Shown one piece after another: positions 17,939 through 24,824 of a stretch of DNA of 64,000 nt. The stretch is taken from positions 186,001 to 250,000 of the forward strand of contig NZ_JAESVA010000005.1 in the NCBI RefSeq assembly GCF_020621385.1, given 5' to 3'. The number at the start of each line of letters is the position of its first letter. The first letter of the stretch is position 1. Both the position numbers and the translations under genes were made by a program. Source of the DNA: Acidisoma cellulosilyticum. Lineage in GTDB: Bacteria > Pseudomonadota > Alphaproteobacteria > Acetobacterales > Acetobacteraceae. A model generated the notes under the pieces. It was not told the origin of the DNA, did no database searches, and was given only the letters and a program-made list of their open reading frames with translations.

Positions 17939-17966
17939 CGATCTAGATCGCTCAACCCCGGTTGAG
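17939..17966. promoter_or_regulatory. two palindromes upstream of zinc-ribbon gene
   Basis: CGATCTAGATCG (17,939-17,950) is a perfect 12-bp palindrome, followed at once by CTCAAC-CCCG-GTTGAG (17,951-17,966), a small hairpin. A TTGACC hexamer lies at 17,921, a possible -35. This may be the operator and leader of the next gene. Confidence 0.35.
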
Positions 17967-17987
17967 GGGTCTATTTCGGGGGTCCAG

Positions 17988-18323
17988 ATGTCGGCTACTG
18001 CATTTATCTCGTGCCCATTTTGCAAAGGCTCCATTAGCCCCGATGCAACCGTCTGCCAGCATTGTAGGGCGGTCAAAGAAAGTTACAACGGCAACGCGAT
18101 TGGTCTCCTGGCTCTCATTGTGTTGCCGTCAACATATCTCGGGCCACCCATTCTTCTTCTCTACGCCATCTGCTCAAAAATGGGCGCTAACACCGATGGG
18201 TGGACGTGGCTCGATATTGTCGGGGTCGTCCTGGGCAGCGTTGTTTGGATTTGGATCGGCACAAAATTTCTCGGAAAAATCAACAAAATTCCCGAGAAAT
18301 TTATTTGGAAGCGATACGCTTAA
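17988..18323 (+). CDS. zinc-ribbon membrane protein
   Basis: 111 residues. An N-terminal zinc ribbon (CPFCKGSISPDATVCQHC, two C-x2-C pairs) is followed by two membrane segments, about residues 37-62 (AIGLLALIVLPSTYLGPPILLLYAIC) and 73-95 (WLDIVGVVLGSVVWIWIGTKFLG). A basic C-terminus follows. The ATG at 17,988 is 40 bases below the palindromes. This type is common in prophages and its role is unknown. It overlaps the next tiny gene as TAATG. Confidence 0.6.
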   Translation: MSATAFISCPFCKGSISPDATVCQHCRAVKESYNGNAIGLLALIVLPSTYLGPPILLLYAICSKMGANTDGWTWLDIVGVVLGSVVWIWIGTKFLGKINKIPEKFIWKRYA

Positions 18324-18400
18324 TGCCTCGGAAAACTTTAATATTTGTCGCGACGACATTCCTAGGAGGCCTTATCATAGGCCTCCTCATGTCAGTTTAG
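18323..18400 (+). CDS. 25-residue membrane peptide
   Basis: A complete ORF of 25 codons starting inside the stop of the zinc-ribbon gene (TAATG), so translational coupling is expected. The peptide, MPRKTLIFVATTFLGGLIIG plus LLMSV, is a basic N-terminus followed by one membrane segment. Small coupled membrane peptides often regulate a neighbouring membrane protein. It is too short for automated calls, so the evidence is the overlap and the hydrophobic pattern. Confidence 0.4.
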   Translation: MPRKTLIFVATTFLGGLIIGLLMSV

Positions 18401-18711
18401 TTGTCATCAACTCCGAGTAGCAACTCGTGCGCCATGTGATGCCGAATTGCAACCGATGAAGGTGAAGACTTGCATTTTCTGCATTTCAATCTGCTTATGA
18501 CAGACGATAGCTGAACTTCACCGAGAGATTCGTGAAGGTATGTGCACTCAACCGTCGAGAAAGCCCTACACCAGCCGCACCGGATCTGGAGACGCCACCC
18601 CCGATGCTTGGAAAGTGGCTGACCCAGTTTTTCAATTGCGCGTTCAGTCAACATCGCAAAGCTGACGGACCAATTCTGGAAGGTGCCCGATATTAGTAGG
18701 TTTGTCTGCAA
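18397..18711 (-). CDS. small zinc-finger-like protein
   Basis: 104 residues with four cysteines in two pairs (CGWC, then CRKC) separated by about 30 residues. This 'C.WC ... L.CRKC....P..VA' layout is common in small proteins of prophages and Acetobacteraceae. The N-terminal 30 residues are poorly conserved in style, so the start is uncertain. It overlaps the 25-residue ORF tail to tail by four bases. Confidence 0.5.
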   Translation of the reverse strand: MQTNLLISGTFQNWSVSFAMLTERAIEKLGQPLSKHRGWRLQIRCGWCRAFSTVECTYLHESLGEVQLSSVISRLKCRKCKSSPSSVAIRHHMAHELLLGVDDN

Positions 18712-18725
18712 AAGTAATCGGACCC

Positions 18726-19115
18726 TTACTCAGTAGTCGGTAAGTAGGACGACACTTGGGATTCTACATGCAAGATATGATCGGCATGTTTCCTGTCGTT
18801 CGTCGGACAACTTACGGCCCGCTGAGTAAGATCTCTCATTTTCGTCTCGATGTATGGTTCGCCAGAACGCATCAAAATCGGCAATCCTGGATGAATCTTG
18901 CGGGCGATTTTACTCAGCACGATACCGTCTATTCCGGGCGGCATGTCATAATCGGTGATCAGCAAATCGATTTCGACGCCCGACCTTATGATCTCGGCAG
19001 CTTCGTCGCCGGACAGGGCGCCTATCACATCCCAGCCCTCTTTTTCCAGCTCCCGAACCGAAAAAAGAGTGGTGACCTCGTCGTCATCGACTACCAGGAT
19101 ATTGAGATTCGACAT
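18726..19115 (-). CDS. CheY-like response regulator receiver, atypical C-terminus
   Basis: 129 residues from ATG 19115. It shows ILVVDDDE (acidic pocket, residues 6-13), LLITDYDMP (phosphoacceptor Asp55) and PGLPILMRSGEP, the normal receiver order. The following part, which should carry the 'K-P-F' lysine, reads YIETKMRDLTQRAVSCPTNDRKHA and does not fit, so the last helix may be replaced or shifted in frame. There is no output domain. It lies in the cargo arm of the prophage and could be a cargo signalling gene. Confidence 0.55.
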   Translation of the reverse strand: MSNLNILVVDDDEVTTLFSVRELEKEGWDVIGALSGDEAAEIIRSGVEIDLLITDYDMPPGIDGIVLSKIARKIHPGLPILMRSGEPYIETKMRDLTQRAVSCPTNDRKHADHILHVESQVSSYLPTTE

Positions 19116-19255
19116 ATCCACAGAGCTCCTTGTCGGCGTGAGTTCATAGAACATAAAGAGAACATTGGTTCAAGCCATCGTGCGATCACAGCTTGTAATC
19201 AAACCTGTGGCCACTATATATTTCGCAGATATCCGCCAGTTTTGGAGTGCCCGCG

Positions 19256-19504
19256 ATGACCCAAACCGCTTATGAGGCCAAGGCAACCCGTGCCTGGCAG
19301 CTGATCCACGACGACAAAATCCCCGCCAAAAAGGCCGCCGTGACGCTCAAAATCGACCTGTCCGATCTCTATGAGATGCTAGCGTTTTCTAGGACTCGTC
19401 GAGAAATTTTGGACTCCCACAAGGCAACATTCGCCTCGATCTCTCGCTACAATCCGTCACCCGCCAACGCTGGCCACTCGGTCAGGCCGCCCGTTTCAGC
19501 CTAG
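19256..19504 (+). CDS. small helix-turn-helix-like protein, copy A
   Basis: 82 residues from ATG 19256 (TTGGAG nine bases upstream; a GTG at 19,247 is also open). The core AWQLIHDDKIPAKKAAVTLKID, followed by LSDLYEMLAFSRTRREI, is a short HTH-like pattern. It is paralogous to the protein at 27,476-27,676 (shared A-W-x-L-I-H-x-D, A-A-x-x-L, D-x-Y-E-x-L-A and R-R-x-I). Its last 23 bases overlap the end of the convergent methyltransferase gene. A regulatory role is inferred. Confidence 0.5.
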   Translation: MTQTAYEAKATRAWQLIHDDKIPAKKAAVTLKIDLSDLYEMLAFSRTRREILDSHKATFASISRYNPSPANAGHSVRPPVSA

Positions 19505-20816
19505 GTCGCCGCTGCTCTACCAAGGCATCTAGGGCCTGACCAAGCAGCTCAGCCGTGGTCAGACATAGTTCATCCCTGGCCAGCCTGATCCTTTCGGCCA
19601 GCTCTGGTGACACAGTGAGCGCCACAGAACCATGAGTTTCCCTCCACCTGCGATGCCTTTCCCCGCCGGTCATAGGTCTCACACCTTTTGTCGGCCGACC
19701 CCGCTTTCTAGCGATCACTGCGCCACCCAGGATCTCCTTCACCACCAGGCCAACCGCATAAGCGAGGGGAGGCGGCACAGAGTTGCCAACTTGCTTCAAG
19801 GCCTCCGATTCCGAACATGGAAACCCGAAATTATCAGGAAATCCCTGGATTCGGGCGGCTTCTCTCAGTGTGAGCCATCGTGAAAAATGAGGGTGAATCC
19901 ACTCAGAGAGGTCCTTTCCCATCTGAGCTAGCAACGTATGCGACGGTTTCGAGCCATCCAGCCGTCTCCATTTTTGGGCCCTGACACCATCCCAAAGCTC
20001 CGGCGGTAAGCTGTCCGCGTTCTGACCAGCGGCCAGGTGGGCAATCAGATTAGCGCGGCGAGGACCAATGCGTTTCGTATGATGCCCGGAAACCTTGAGG
20101 TTTCTACTGCGCCTTGTTCTCTGATAGTCGCTCGAGGGCTTTGATGCGTAGCCCACCATCTCACCGGGCTCGCATACCGCCTCCGGCAAATCCGAAATCG
20201 CTTCGTCGACCGAAATTACGGGCTGTCGGTGAGCATCGAGGCCAGATTTCAATAGGCCATCGAGCGATCCGGAAAGCCTCAAATCGTCGCGTGTTCCGAC
20301 AAAAAGCACTCGCTTGCGGATCTGCGGCGCCCCAAAATCTGATGCATCTACTTGGACCAGGGTTACATTCGAGTATCCGATCGCCTGGAATTTTTGAAGG
20401 ATTTCCCGTTTAAATTTTCCGAGACCTGACGACAGGATGCCAGGGACATTTTCCATGATAAACGATTTTGGCCTGATGGAATCAATAATTCTTGCAAACT
20501 CAACCCAGAGACCATTGCGCTCATCATCAGCATCGCGCGCTCCTATGCTCGAATGCCCCTGGCACGGAGGGCCTCCGTAGCATAAGTCGATTTCTTGGAG
20601 GCCATACAGCTCGCCATGACCTGATTTCGGCGCCAAAAATTTCTGGATATCCCCTTCATATAAAGGGACCGAGGGGAAATTGGCGCGATACGTTTGACAA
20701 GCCGACCGGTCCTTTTCGACCGCCACAGCGATCTGGTATCCGGCGCGTTCGATGCCAGCGCAAAATCCACCGGCGCCAGAAAAAAGAGAGATAGCCCTAA
20801 GCCTATACATGCTCAT
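19482..20816 (-). CDS. DNA (cytosine-5) methyltransferase with C-terminal RHH-like extension
   Basis: About 444 residues. Motif I (LFSGAGGF), motif IV with catalytic Cys (GGPPCQGHS), motif VI (ENV), motif VIII (QIRKRVLFVG) and motif X (GNSVPP) are all present and in order. The MTase part ends about 75 residues before the C-terminus. That tail reads RKRGRPTKG (AT-hook-like) then VALTVSPELAERIRLARDEL plus a second helix, the shape of a ribbon-helix-helix domain. The start is uncertain: GTG 20,834, ATG 20,816 or ATG 20,810. No cognate nuclease is adjacent. Its target site cannot be read from sequence. Confidence 0.88.
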   Translation of the reverse strand: MSMYRLRAISLFSGAGGFCAGIERAGYQIAVAVEKDRSACQTYRANFPSVPLYEGDIQKFLAPKSGHGELYGLQEIDLCYGGPPCQGHSSIGARDADDERNGLWVEFARIIDSIRPKSFIMENVPGILSSGLGKFKREILQKFQAIGYSNVTLVQVDASDFGAPQIRKRVLFVGTRDDLRLSGSLDGLLKSGLDAHRQPVISVDEAISDLPEAVCEPGEMVGYASKPSSDYQRTRRSRNLKVSGHHTKRIGPRRANLIAHLAAGQNADSLPPELWDGVRAQKWRRLDGSKPSHTLLAQMGKDLSEWIHPHFSRWLTLREAARIQGFPDNFGFPCSESEALKQVGNSVPPPLAYAVGLVVKEILGGAVIARKRGRPTKGVRPMTGGERHRRWRETHGSVALTVSPELAERIRLARDELCLTTAELLGQALDALVEQRRPRLKRAA

Positions 20817-20840
20817 ATAATCCGAAGCCCACACATAATC

Positions 20841-21455
20841 TTACCGGCCAAACAGGTTCAAACGCAATGATGTCTGCCCCAATTTCGAGGCCCGCTCCCG
20901 TTCATAGCGATCTGTTAACGCCACGACGGCTGGACGGAGATCGGGAGCTGATGGTCCAAGGTCTCCGTGCATAGTCACGCGGGCCTCAACCCCACTTAGC
21001 AAACCAAAACTCTCGAGTTTTCCGTCAGCATCGAATTTCCCGATTTTGGGTGACATAGAGTAGCCCGGGATCTGAAAAGTTTTGAATGCAATGATTACAC
21101 CGCTCTGAACGCGTCGAGCGATTTGACGGACATCAATCGGAGTTCCGTTAACAAATTCTCCCCATCTCCAGCAAAACGTGTTGACATGGCAGGCCTGGAT
21201 TTCGGACCAACCCTCCGGTTCTCCATCGATCTCGATTTCAGAATCCTCGGGTCCTACAAACCATCCATTGGGAATCTGAGCAGGTTTGGCGGGTTCGATT
21301 TTGATGGGGTTAACGAGTGCATTTAAGCGATCAAATTCAGCAGCGGGAACGCGCCATATTTTGTATGTTGAATCGAATTTGCCGCCTGAAAATTTGATAG
21401 TGTCGCGATGTCGGTAAGTATCGCCTGGCAGGTCTATGTAAACAGAATTGCTCAT
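20841..21455 (-). CDS. DUF5710-like domain protein
   Basis: 204 residues. The N-terminal 40 residues (YIDLPGDTYRHRDTIKFSGG, then KFDSTYKIWRVPAAEF) look like the DUF5710 module ('D...A...GA.WD...K.WYVP'). This module is found in phage and plasmid proteins linked to DNA replication or mobilisation. The rest is unrecognised. The stop is six bases from the longest methyltransferase start (GTG 20,834), so the two are probably one leftward operon driven from the operator-like repeat at 21,462. Confidence 0.5.
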   Translation of the reverse strand: MSNSVYIDLPGDTYRHRDTIKFSGGKFDSTYKIWRVPAAEFDRLNALVNPIKIEPAKPAQIPNGWFVGPEDSEIEIDGEPEGWSEIQACHVNTFCWRWGEFVNGTPIDVRQIARRVQSGVIIAFKTFQIPGYSMSPKIGKFDADGKLESFGLLSGVEARVTMHGDLGPSAPDLRPAVVALTDRYERERASKLGQTSLRLNLFGR

Positions 21456-21461
21456 GTTGTC

Positions 21462-21496
21462 CTCACACTAGTATTCGGGGTTACTATTAGTGTGAG
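21462..21496. promoter_or_regulatory. inverted-repeat operator upstream of the leftward methyltransferase operon
   Basis: CTCACACTA and TAGTGTGAG are exact nine-base arms spaced by 17 bases, immediately upstream of the 204-residue gene. The spacing and position suggest a repressor-binding site at the leftward promoter. The AT-rich segment beyond (21,500-21,560) could contain the promoter itself. Confidence 0.45.
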
Positions 21497-21796
21497 TGAT
21501 CTAGAGCGCGAAAATCAAGTATATCGAGCATTATTTTTGTTTGCATTAGACATAAAAGAAATCTGATCGAGATAGTGGATCTCAGGCGCTTGGATCAGGC
21601 ATACTATTTGTAGAGGGCATCTCCGCATGTAGATGCAATCGAGCTCATCAGTGGTCTCCAACGCGAGATGAGAAGTGCTTGTAGGGGTACGGGTGCGCAG
21701 AATCCTGGGATTGAGCTTGCTCTCCCAGGATTTTTGCTTTCTTGACATATCGTTTATATGTGTTCCGGAGCGGCCAAGCGATGCCAGGAGGGTTCT
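21497..21796. other. non-coding stretch with an intrinsic terminator
   Basis: No gene is supported. It holds an AT-rich part, a small inverted repeat (GCATCT/AGATGC near 21,617), and a terminator at 21,701-21,735 (AATCCTGGGA / TCCCAGGATT followed by T5). Then comes ACATAT-CGTTT-ATATGT (21,745-21,761), operator-like, overlapping a TTGACA. A short rightward transcript ending at this terminator, or attenuation of the downstream leader/DUF4238 pair, is possible. Confidence 0.45.
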
Positions 21797-21877
21797 ATGA
21801 ATATCACACTCGGAAAGCTTGAGCAGATGAAGCCCAATTCTGAGTCGGTTCCGGTGTCTGATCCTGGGAGTGCCTAA
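21797..21877 (+). CDS. 26-residue leader peptide upstream of DUF4238
   Basis: A complete ORF with a strong ribosome site: AGGAGG at 21,785-21,790, six bases before its ATG. The peptide (MNITLGKLEQMKPNSESVPV plus six residues) ends at 21,877, six bases before the DUF4238 start at 21,884. DUF4238 itself lacks a good site, so coupled translation from the leader is likely. The peptide has no membrane segment or known motif. Confidence 0.4.
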   Translation: MNITLGKLEQMKPNSESVPVSDPGSA

Positions 21878-21883
21878 GCTCAT

Positions 21884-22864
21884 ATGGCGAAGTCGACAGA
21901 GCATCCCAGAAAACACCATTACATCCCGGTATTTTACCTGAGGCGGTGGTGCCGACAAAGAGATGGACGGCTCGCGCAGTTTCATCGCGTTGGTCCGACC
22001 AAAAGGCTGTTCAAAAAATGGGTTTGCCCAACGGAAACAGGATACAAGGAAGGTCTCTATACCCTGCCGAATCTTGAGCCTGAGAATCAAAATTGGTTGG
22101 AAACCGAGTTTCTCGGCCTGGTCGACAAAAACAGCGCGGAGGCTAGAAATAAGCTGATCGCACACGAAGACTTGTCGCCAGACCTGAAGGATTCCTGGTG
22201 CAGATTTATAATGTCTATGATCCATAGAAATCCGGAGAAGATAGCCGAGATTAGTAAGGTCTGGTACGAGGGTTATGACGACCTCACGCGGCGATTGGAG
22301 CCTCGATATGACGAGCTTCGTCAGGAGGGCGACCCTCCCAACTATGCAGCCTACGTTGCGTCCCAGAAGCAGGGCACCAAAGAACGGCTATTTGCTAACC
22401 TGATTAAGGGGATGATGGATAGCGAGCCAATTGGACTCGTTTTGAACAATATGAGATGGGCAGTGTGGGATTTCCCTCACACATGGAAAACTCTGATGAC
22501 GTCGGATCGTCCGATCGTCATGCCTCATGGATTGGCTCATGATGACTCGTATGTGGGTGTCGCGTTGAGCCCGAGACGCATGTTCTTGGCTTGCAATAAC
22601 CGCGAGCGATACGAGAAGATTTTAAAAAATGTAAGTGGCGATAGACTGGTCGCAGCACACAATGACGCGGTAGTCCGTCAAGCAAAAGACTATGTTTATG
22701 CAGCAAGTCATTTTGATGAGTCATTCGTAGATAGTCGCCTAGGACATCAACCGCCGCAGTTCCTTGGCTGGATCCCAGGTCAATATAAGAAACCTGACGG
22801 ATGGGATGCTATCCCACAATCTAAAGGTAACTTTCCTGCGGTGCCCGAAAAGCGAGAGGACTAG
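21884..22864 (+). CDS. DUF4238 domain protein
   Basis: 326 residues. HPRKHHYIPVFYLRRWCRQ, continuing RDGRLAQFHR, is the signature start of DUF4238 (PF14022). A later MTSDRPIVMPHG and ALSPRRMFLA complete the pattern. DUF4238 proteins are of unknown function and occur in accessory genome regions near defence genes. The stop is only three bases from the convergent HNH gene, so the two terminate together. Confidence 0.75.
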   Translation: MAKSTEHPRKHHYIPVFYLRRWCRQRDGRLAQFHRVGPTKRLFKKWVCPTETGYKEGLYTLPNLEPENQNWLETEFLGLVDKNSAEARNKLIAHEDLSPDLKDSWCRFIMSMIHRNPEKIAEISKVWYEGYDDLTRRLEPRYDELRQEGDPPNYAAYVASQKQGTKERLFANLIKGMMDSEPIGLVLNNMRWAVWDFPHTWKTLMTSDRPIVMPHGLAHDDSYVGVALSPRRMFLACNNRERYEKILKNVSGDRLVAAHNDAVVRQAKDYVYAASHFDESFVDSRLGHQPPQFLGWIPGQYKKPDGWDAIPQSKGNFPAVPEKRED

Positions 22865-22867
22865 GTT

Positions 22868-24040
22868 TCATTTGCCAATTTGACGAAAAAGTTCGTTCCA
22901 GCCGCTTTCTTTAAAGAATTGCTTGCGTTGATCCATCTGCTCTTTGGTAGGCATGTATACTTGCACTTCATTCGCCCATCGACCAATGCCACTTACTTCC
23001 AGGTCAAGTCGCACAGACAGGCGATTATTAACAGGTTGAGAATCAAGCACAACCACTTCGTTAACCTTAATCACGCATCTTAATGGGGTCTCGGCGGTCC
23101 CGTTTATCTTATCTCGAACCGGGATGGAGGCTTGACGTATAACATCCAACTTGAACAGGAGATCTAGCCAGGGAGAGTCATGATATGCGCTATAATACTC
23201 ATATAAACGAACGCCGAAAAGCTGATGAAAAGGGCTTTCACCGATTTGCATCGATAGAACTTCTCGAATCCGCTGCGGGAAATAGTCGCTGCCGGAAACC
23301 ATTGCTATATCGCCAGTGGGCGTCACATAGATATCATTATTAATCGGATCGGTTGCCAGGCTTGTCCCTAAATCTTCAACACTAATTCGTTGCGAAGAGG
23401 GTAATATAGGGCAAACTAGGTGGTATTCGTCATAATGCCGCTTTAGGCTAGGTGAATGACTTAACATTCGACCGTCACCCAGTTCGTTGCTGATGATATA
23501 GCGATACTCTTCTGGCAATTCGCTGAAATGCTCAATTAGTGACAGAAGAGTTGCAATTTCGCCTTCGAGGAAATGCTTAAGATTAAGGGTCCAGGAATCC
23601 TTTGTGAATTCGACAACATCACCTGTGCAGATCACGCTGGTGCCAATACCCAACAGACCGGTTGGGATGTTGACGGCAGATCTGTTTCGTATCGCCAGCG
23701 AGCATTTCTGTTCGTGCGCGAGCCTTAGGCGCCGTAGCTCGGCTCTTGTATAAGTTACCTCGTCTCTGTCGATTTCAATTGAACATGTGGCGCAGAGCCA
23801 GATGCCATTTTCGATACCTGATCGCTGTTCGGGCGTCATGGAACTGTCGTATCGTCTCCCACCAGGTCCCGGTGCTGCGGCCGAAATATGCGCCGCTACA
23901 CCCACCATGGTGACTGATTTGGTGCTTTCCTCACTCGGACCTACCGTAAGTTGTCCGCATTTTGAGCAGTGCCACCCAGCTCTGGCGGCCAGGGCCTGCT
24001 TATCCTTATCGGAGAATTCATCCCGGCTTGAACGAGCCAT
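22868..24040 (-). CDS. HNH nuclease-like protein with C-terminal gpW/gp25-like baseplate domain
   Basis: 390 residues. The N-terminus is an HNH-type domain: CSKC (25-28), AAHISAAAPGPGGRRYD (49-65, with His51), NGIWLCATC (78-86) and IDRDEVTYT (90-98). The middle (140-215) is unrecognised. Residues about 223-355 read like a gp25/GPW baseplate protein: NDIYVTPTGDIAMVSG, then QRIREVLSMQIGESPFHQLFG, then paired strands. The gpW of this same prophage (6,669-7,031) shows the same positions by eye: D-[IL]-x-[VL]-[TS]-P-T-G, M/L-x-[ST]-G, Q-R-[IL], L, G-[ED], [FY]-G. The gene has no phage-tail neighbours and sits among methyltransferase and DUF4238 genes. A defence or sensing role is inferred, not shown. 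Confidence 0.7.
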   Translation of the reverse strand: MARSSRDEFSDKDKQALAARAGWHCSKCGQLTVGPSEESTKSVTMVGVAAHISAAAPGPGGRRYDSSMTPEQRSGIENGIWLCATCSIEIDRDEVTYTRAELRRLRLAHEQKCSLAIRNRSAVNIPTGLLGIGTSVICTGDVVEFTKDSWTLNLKHFLEGEIATLLSLIEHFSELPEEYRYIISNELGDGRMLSHSPSLKRHYDEYHLVCPILPSSQRISVEDLGTSLATDPINNDIYVTPTGDIAMVSGSDYFPQRIREVLSMQIGESPFHQLFGVRLYEYYSAYHDSPWLDLLFKLDVIRQASIPVRDKINGTAETPLRCVIKVNEVVVLDSQPVNNRLSVRLDLEVSGIGRWANEVQVYMPTKEQMDQRKQFFKESGWNELFRQIGK

Positions 24041-24403
24041 GATTAGCAGGCCTCTCCTTTTCTCGGCCTAGCCATAGCCCAGGCGCCCAATTGGGGCCAA
24101 CGCTTAAAGCGGGCAAAAGAAGTACGGACCCGTCCAGGCCCTCACGATGCGATGATACCAGTTGCTCAAAGCCGACGTCGCTCCCAGAAACCTGGGAATC
24201 GCTGGTTGGCCTCGCTTTTGGCCCACGGCATCGGCGAGGTGATGTCCTGGGTGGACAAGAACAAAAAGGGAACTATGATGTTCCGCGCCCACGCGGGTCT
24301 CGGACCCGGCTTGGGAATGATGGTGCTGAGCCTGAGCGTTCGGATCTTGTGCGTCCTCAGTCGCGGATCTATCCGAACGAATGGTGAGATAGAGGAGGTT
24401 ACG
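24041..24403. other. non-coding region between HNH and vsr genes
   Basis: No gene is supported; the open frames here do not look like proteins. It should contain the divergent promoters of the HNH gene (leftward) and vsr (rightward). An inverted repeat GTTCGGAT ... ATCCGAAC (24,338-24,345 and 24,371-24,378) lies 26 bases before the vsr start and may be an operator. Confidence 0.4.
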
Positions 24404-24820
24404 GTGGCGCGGATTGCTGTGGACCGGGGTCGACGTATGGCCGCAATACGCACCGGGAACACGAAGCCAGAGCTCGCCGTTCGCCGCGCTCTTCACGCCC
24501 GAGGGTTCCGCTATCGACTGCATGTCAAAGCCCTTCCGGGGACGCCGGACCTTGTTATGCCGGGGCGTCGGGTGGCTGTTTTCGTCCACGGGTGCTTCTG
24601 GCATGGGTGCTTAAAATGCGATCGGGGCATCAGGAGACCCAAGGAGAACGCCGAATTTTGGGCGAAAAAGCTCACACAGAACCAGGCTAGAGACAGTCGC
24701 AATGTCGTCGATTTACAGGCCTTAGGCTGGCGAGTCGTAACATTTTGGGAGTGCGACACCCGTTCCAAGGAAAAGCTGGAATCGGCCATCGACGGACTCC
24801 AAACTTTCGTGCGAGTCTAA
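24404..24820 (+). CDS. vsr: very short patch repair (Vsr) endonuclease
   Basis: 138 residues from GTG 24404, which has AGGAGG at 24,393-24,398; longer frames upstream are not conserved. NTKPELAVRRALHARGFRYR, then PGTPDLVMPGRRVAVFVHGC, then FWHGC are diagnostic. Asp49, His62 and His67 match E. coli Vsr Asp51, His64 and His69. The protein nicks T:G mismatches that arise when 5-methylcytosine deaminates. It forms an operon with the methyltransferase 4 bases downstream. Confidence 0.9.
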   Translation: MARIAVDRGRRMAAIRTGNTKPELAVRRALHARGFRYRLHVKALPGTPDLVMPGRRVAVFVHGCFWHGCLKCDRGIRRPKENAEFWAKKLTQNQARDSRNVVDLQALGWRVVTFWECDTRSKEKLESAIDGLQTFVRV

Positions 24821-24824
24821 GGAT

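Noticed and set aside
21515-22225. Leftward frame across the DUF4238 start
   Set aside because: Antisense to a recognised DUF4238 start and crosses a terminator; not protein-like.
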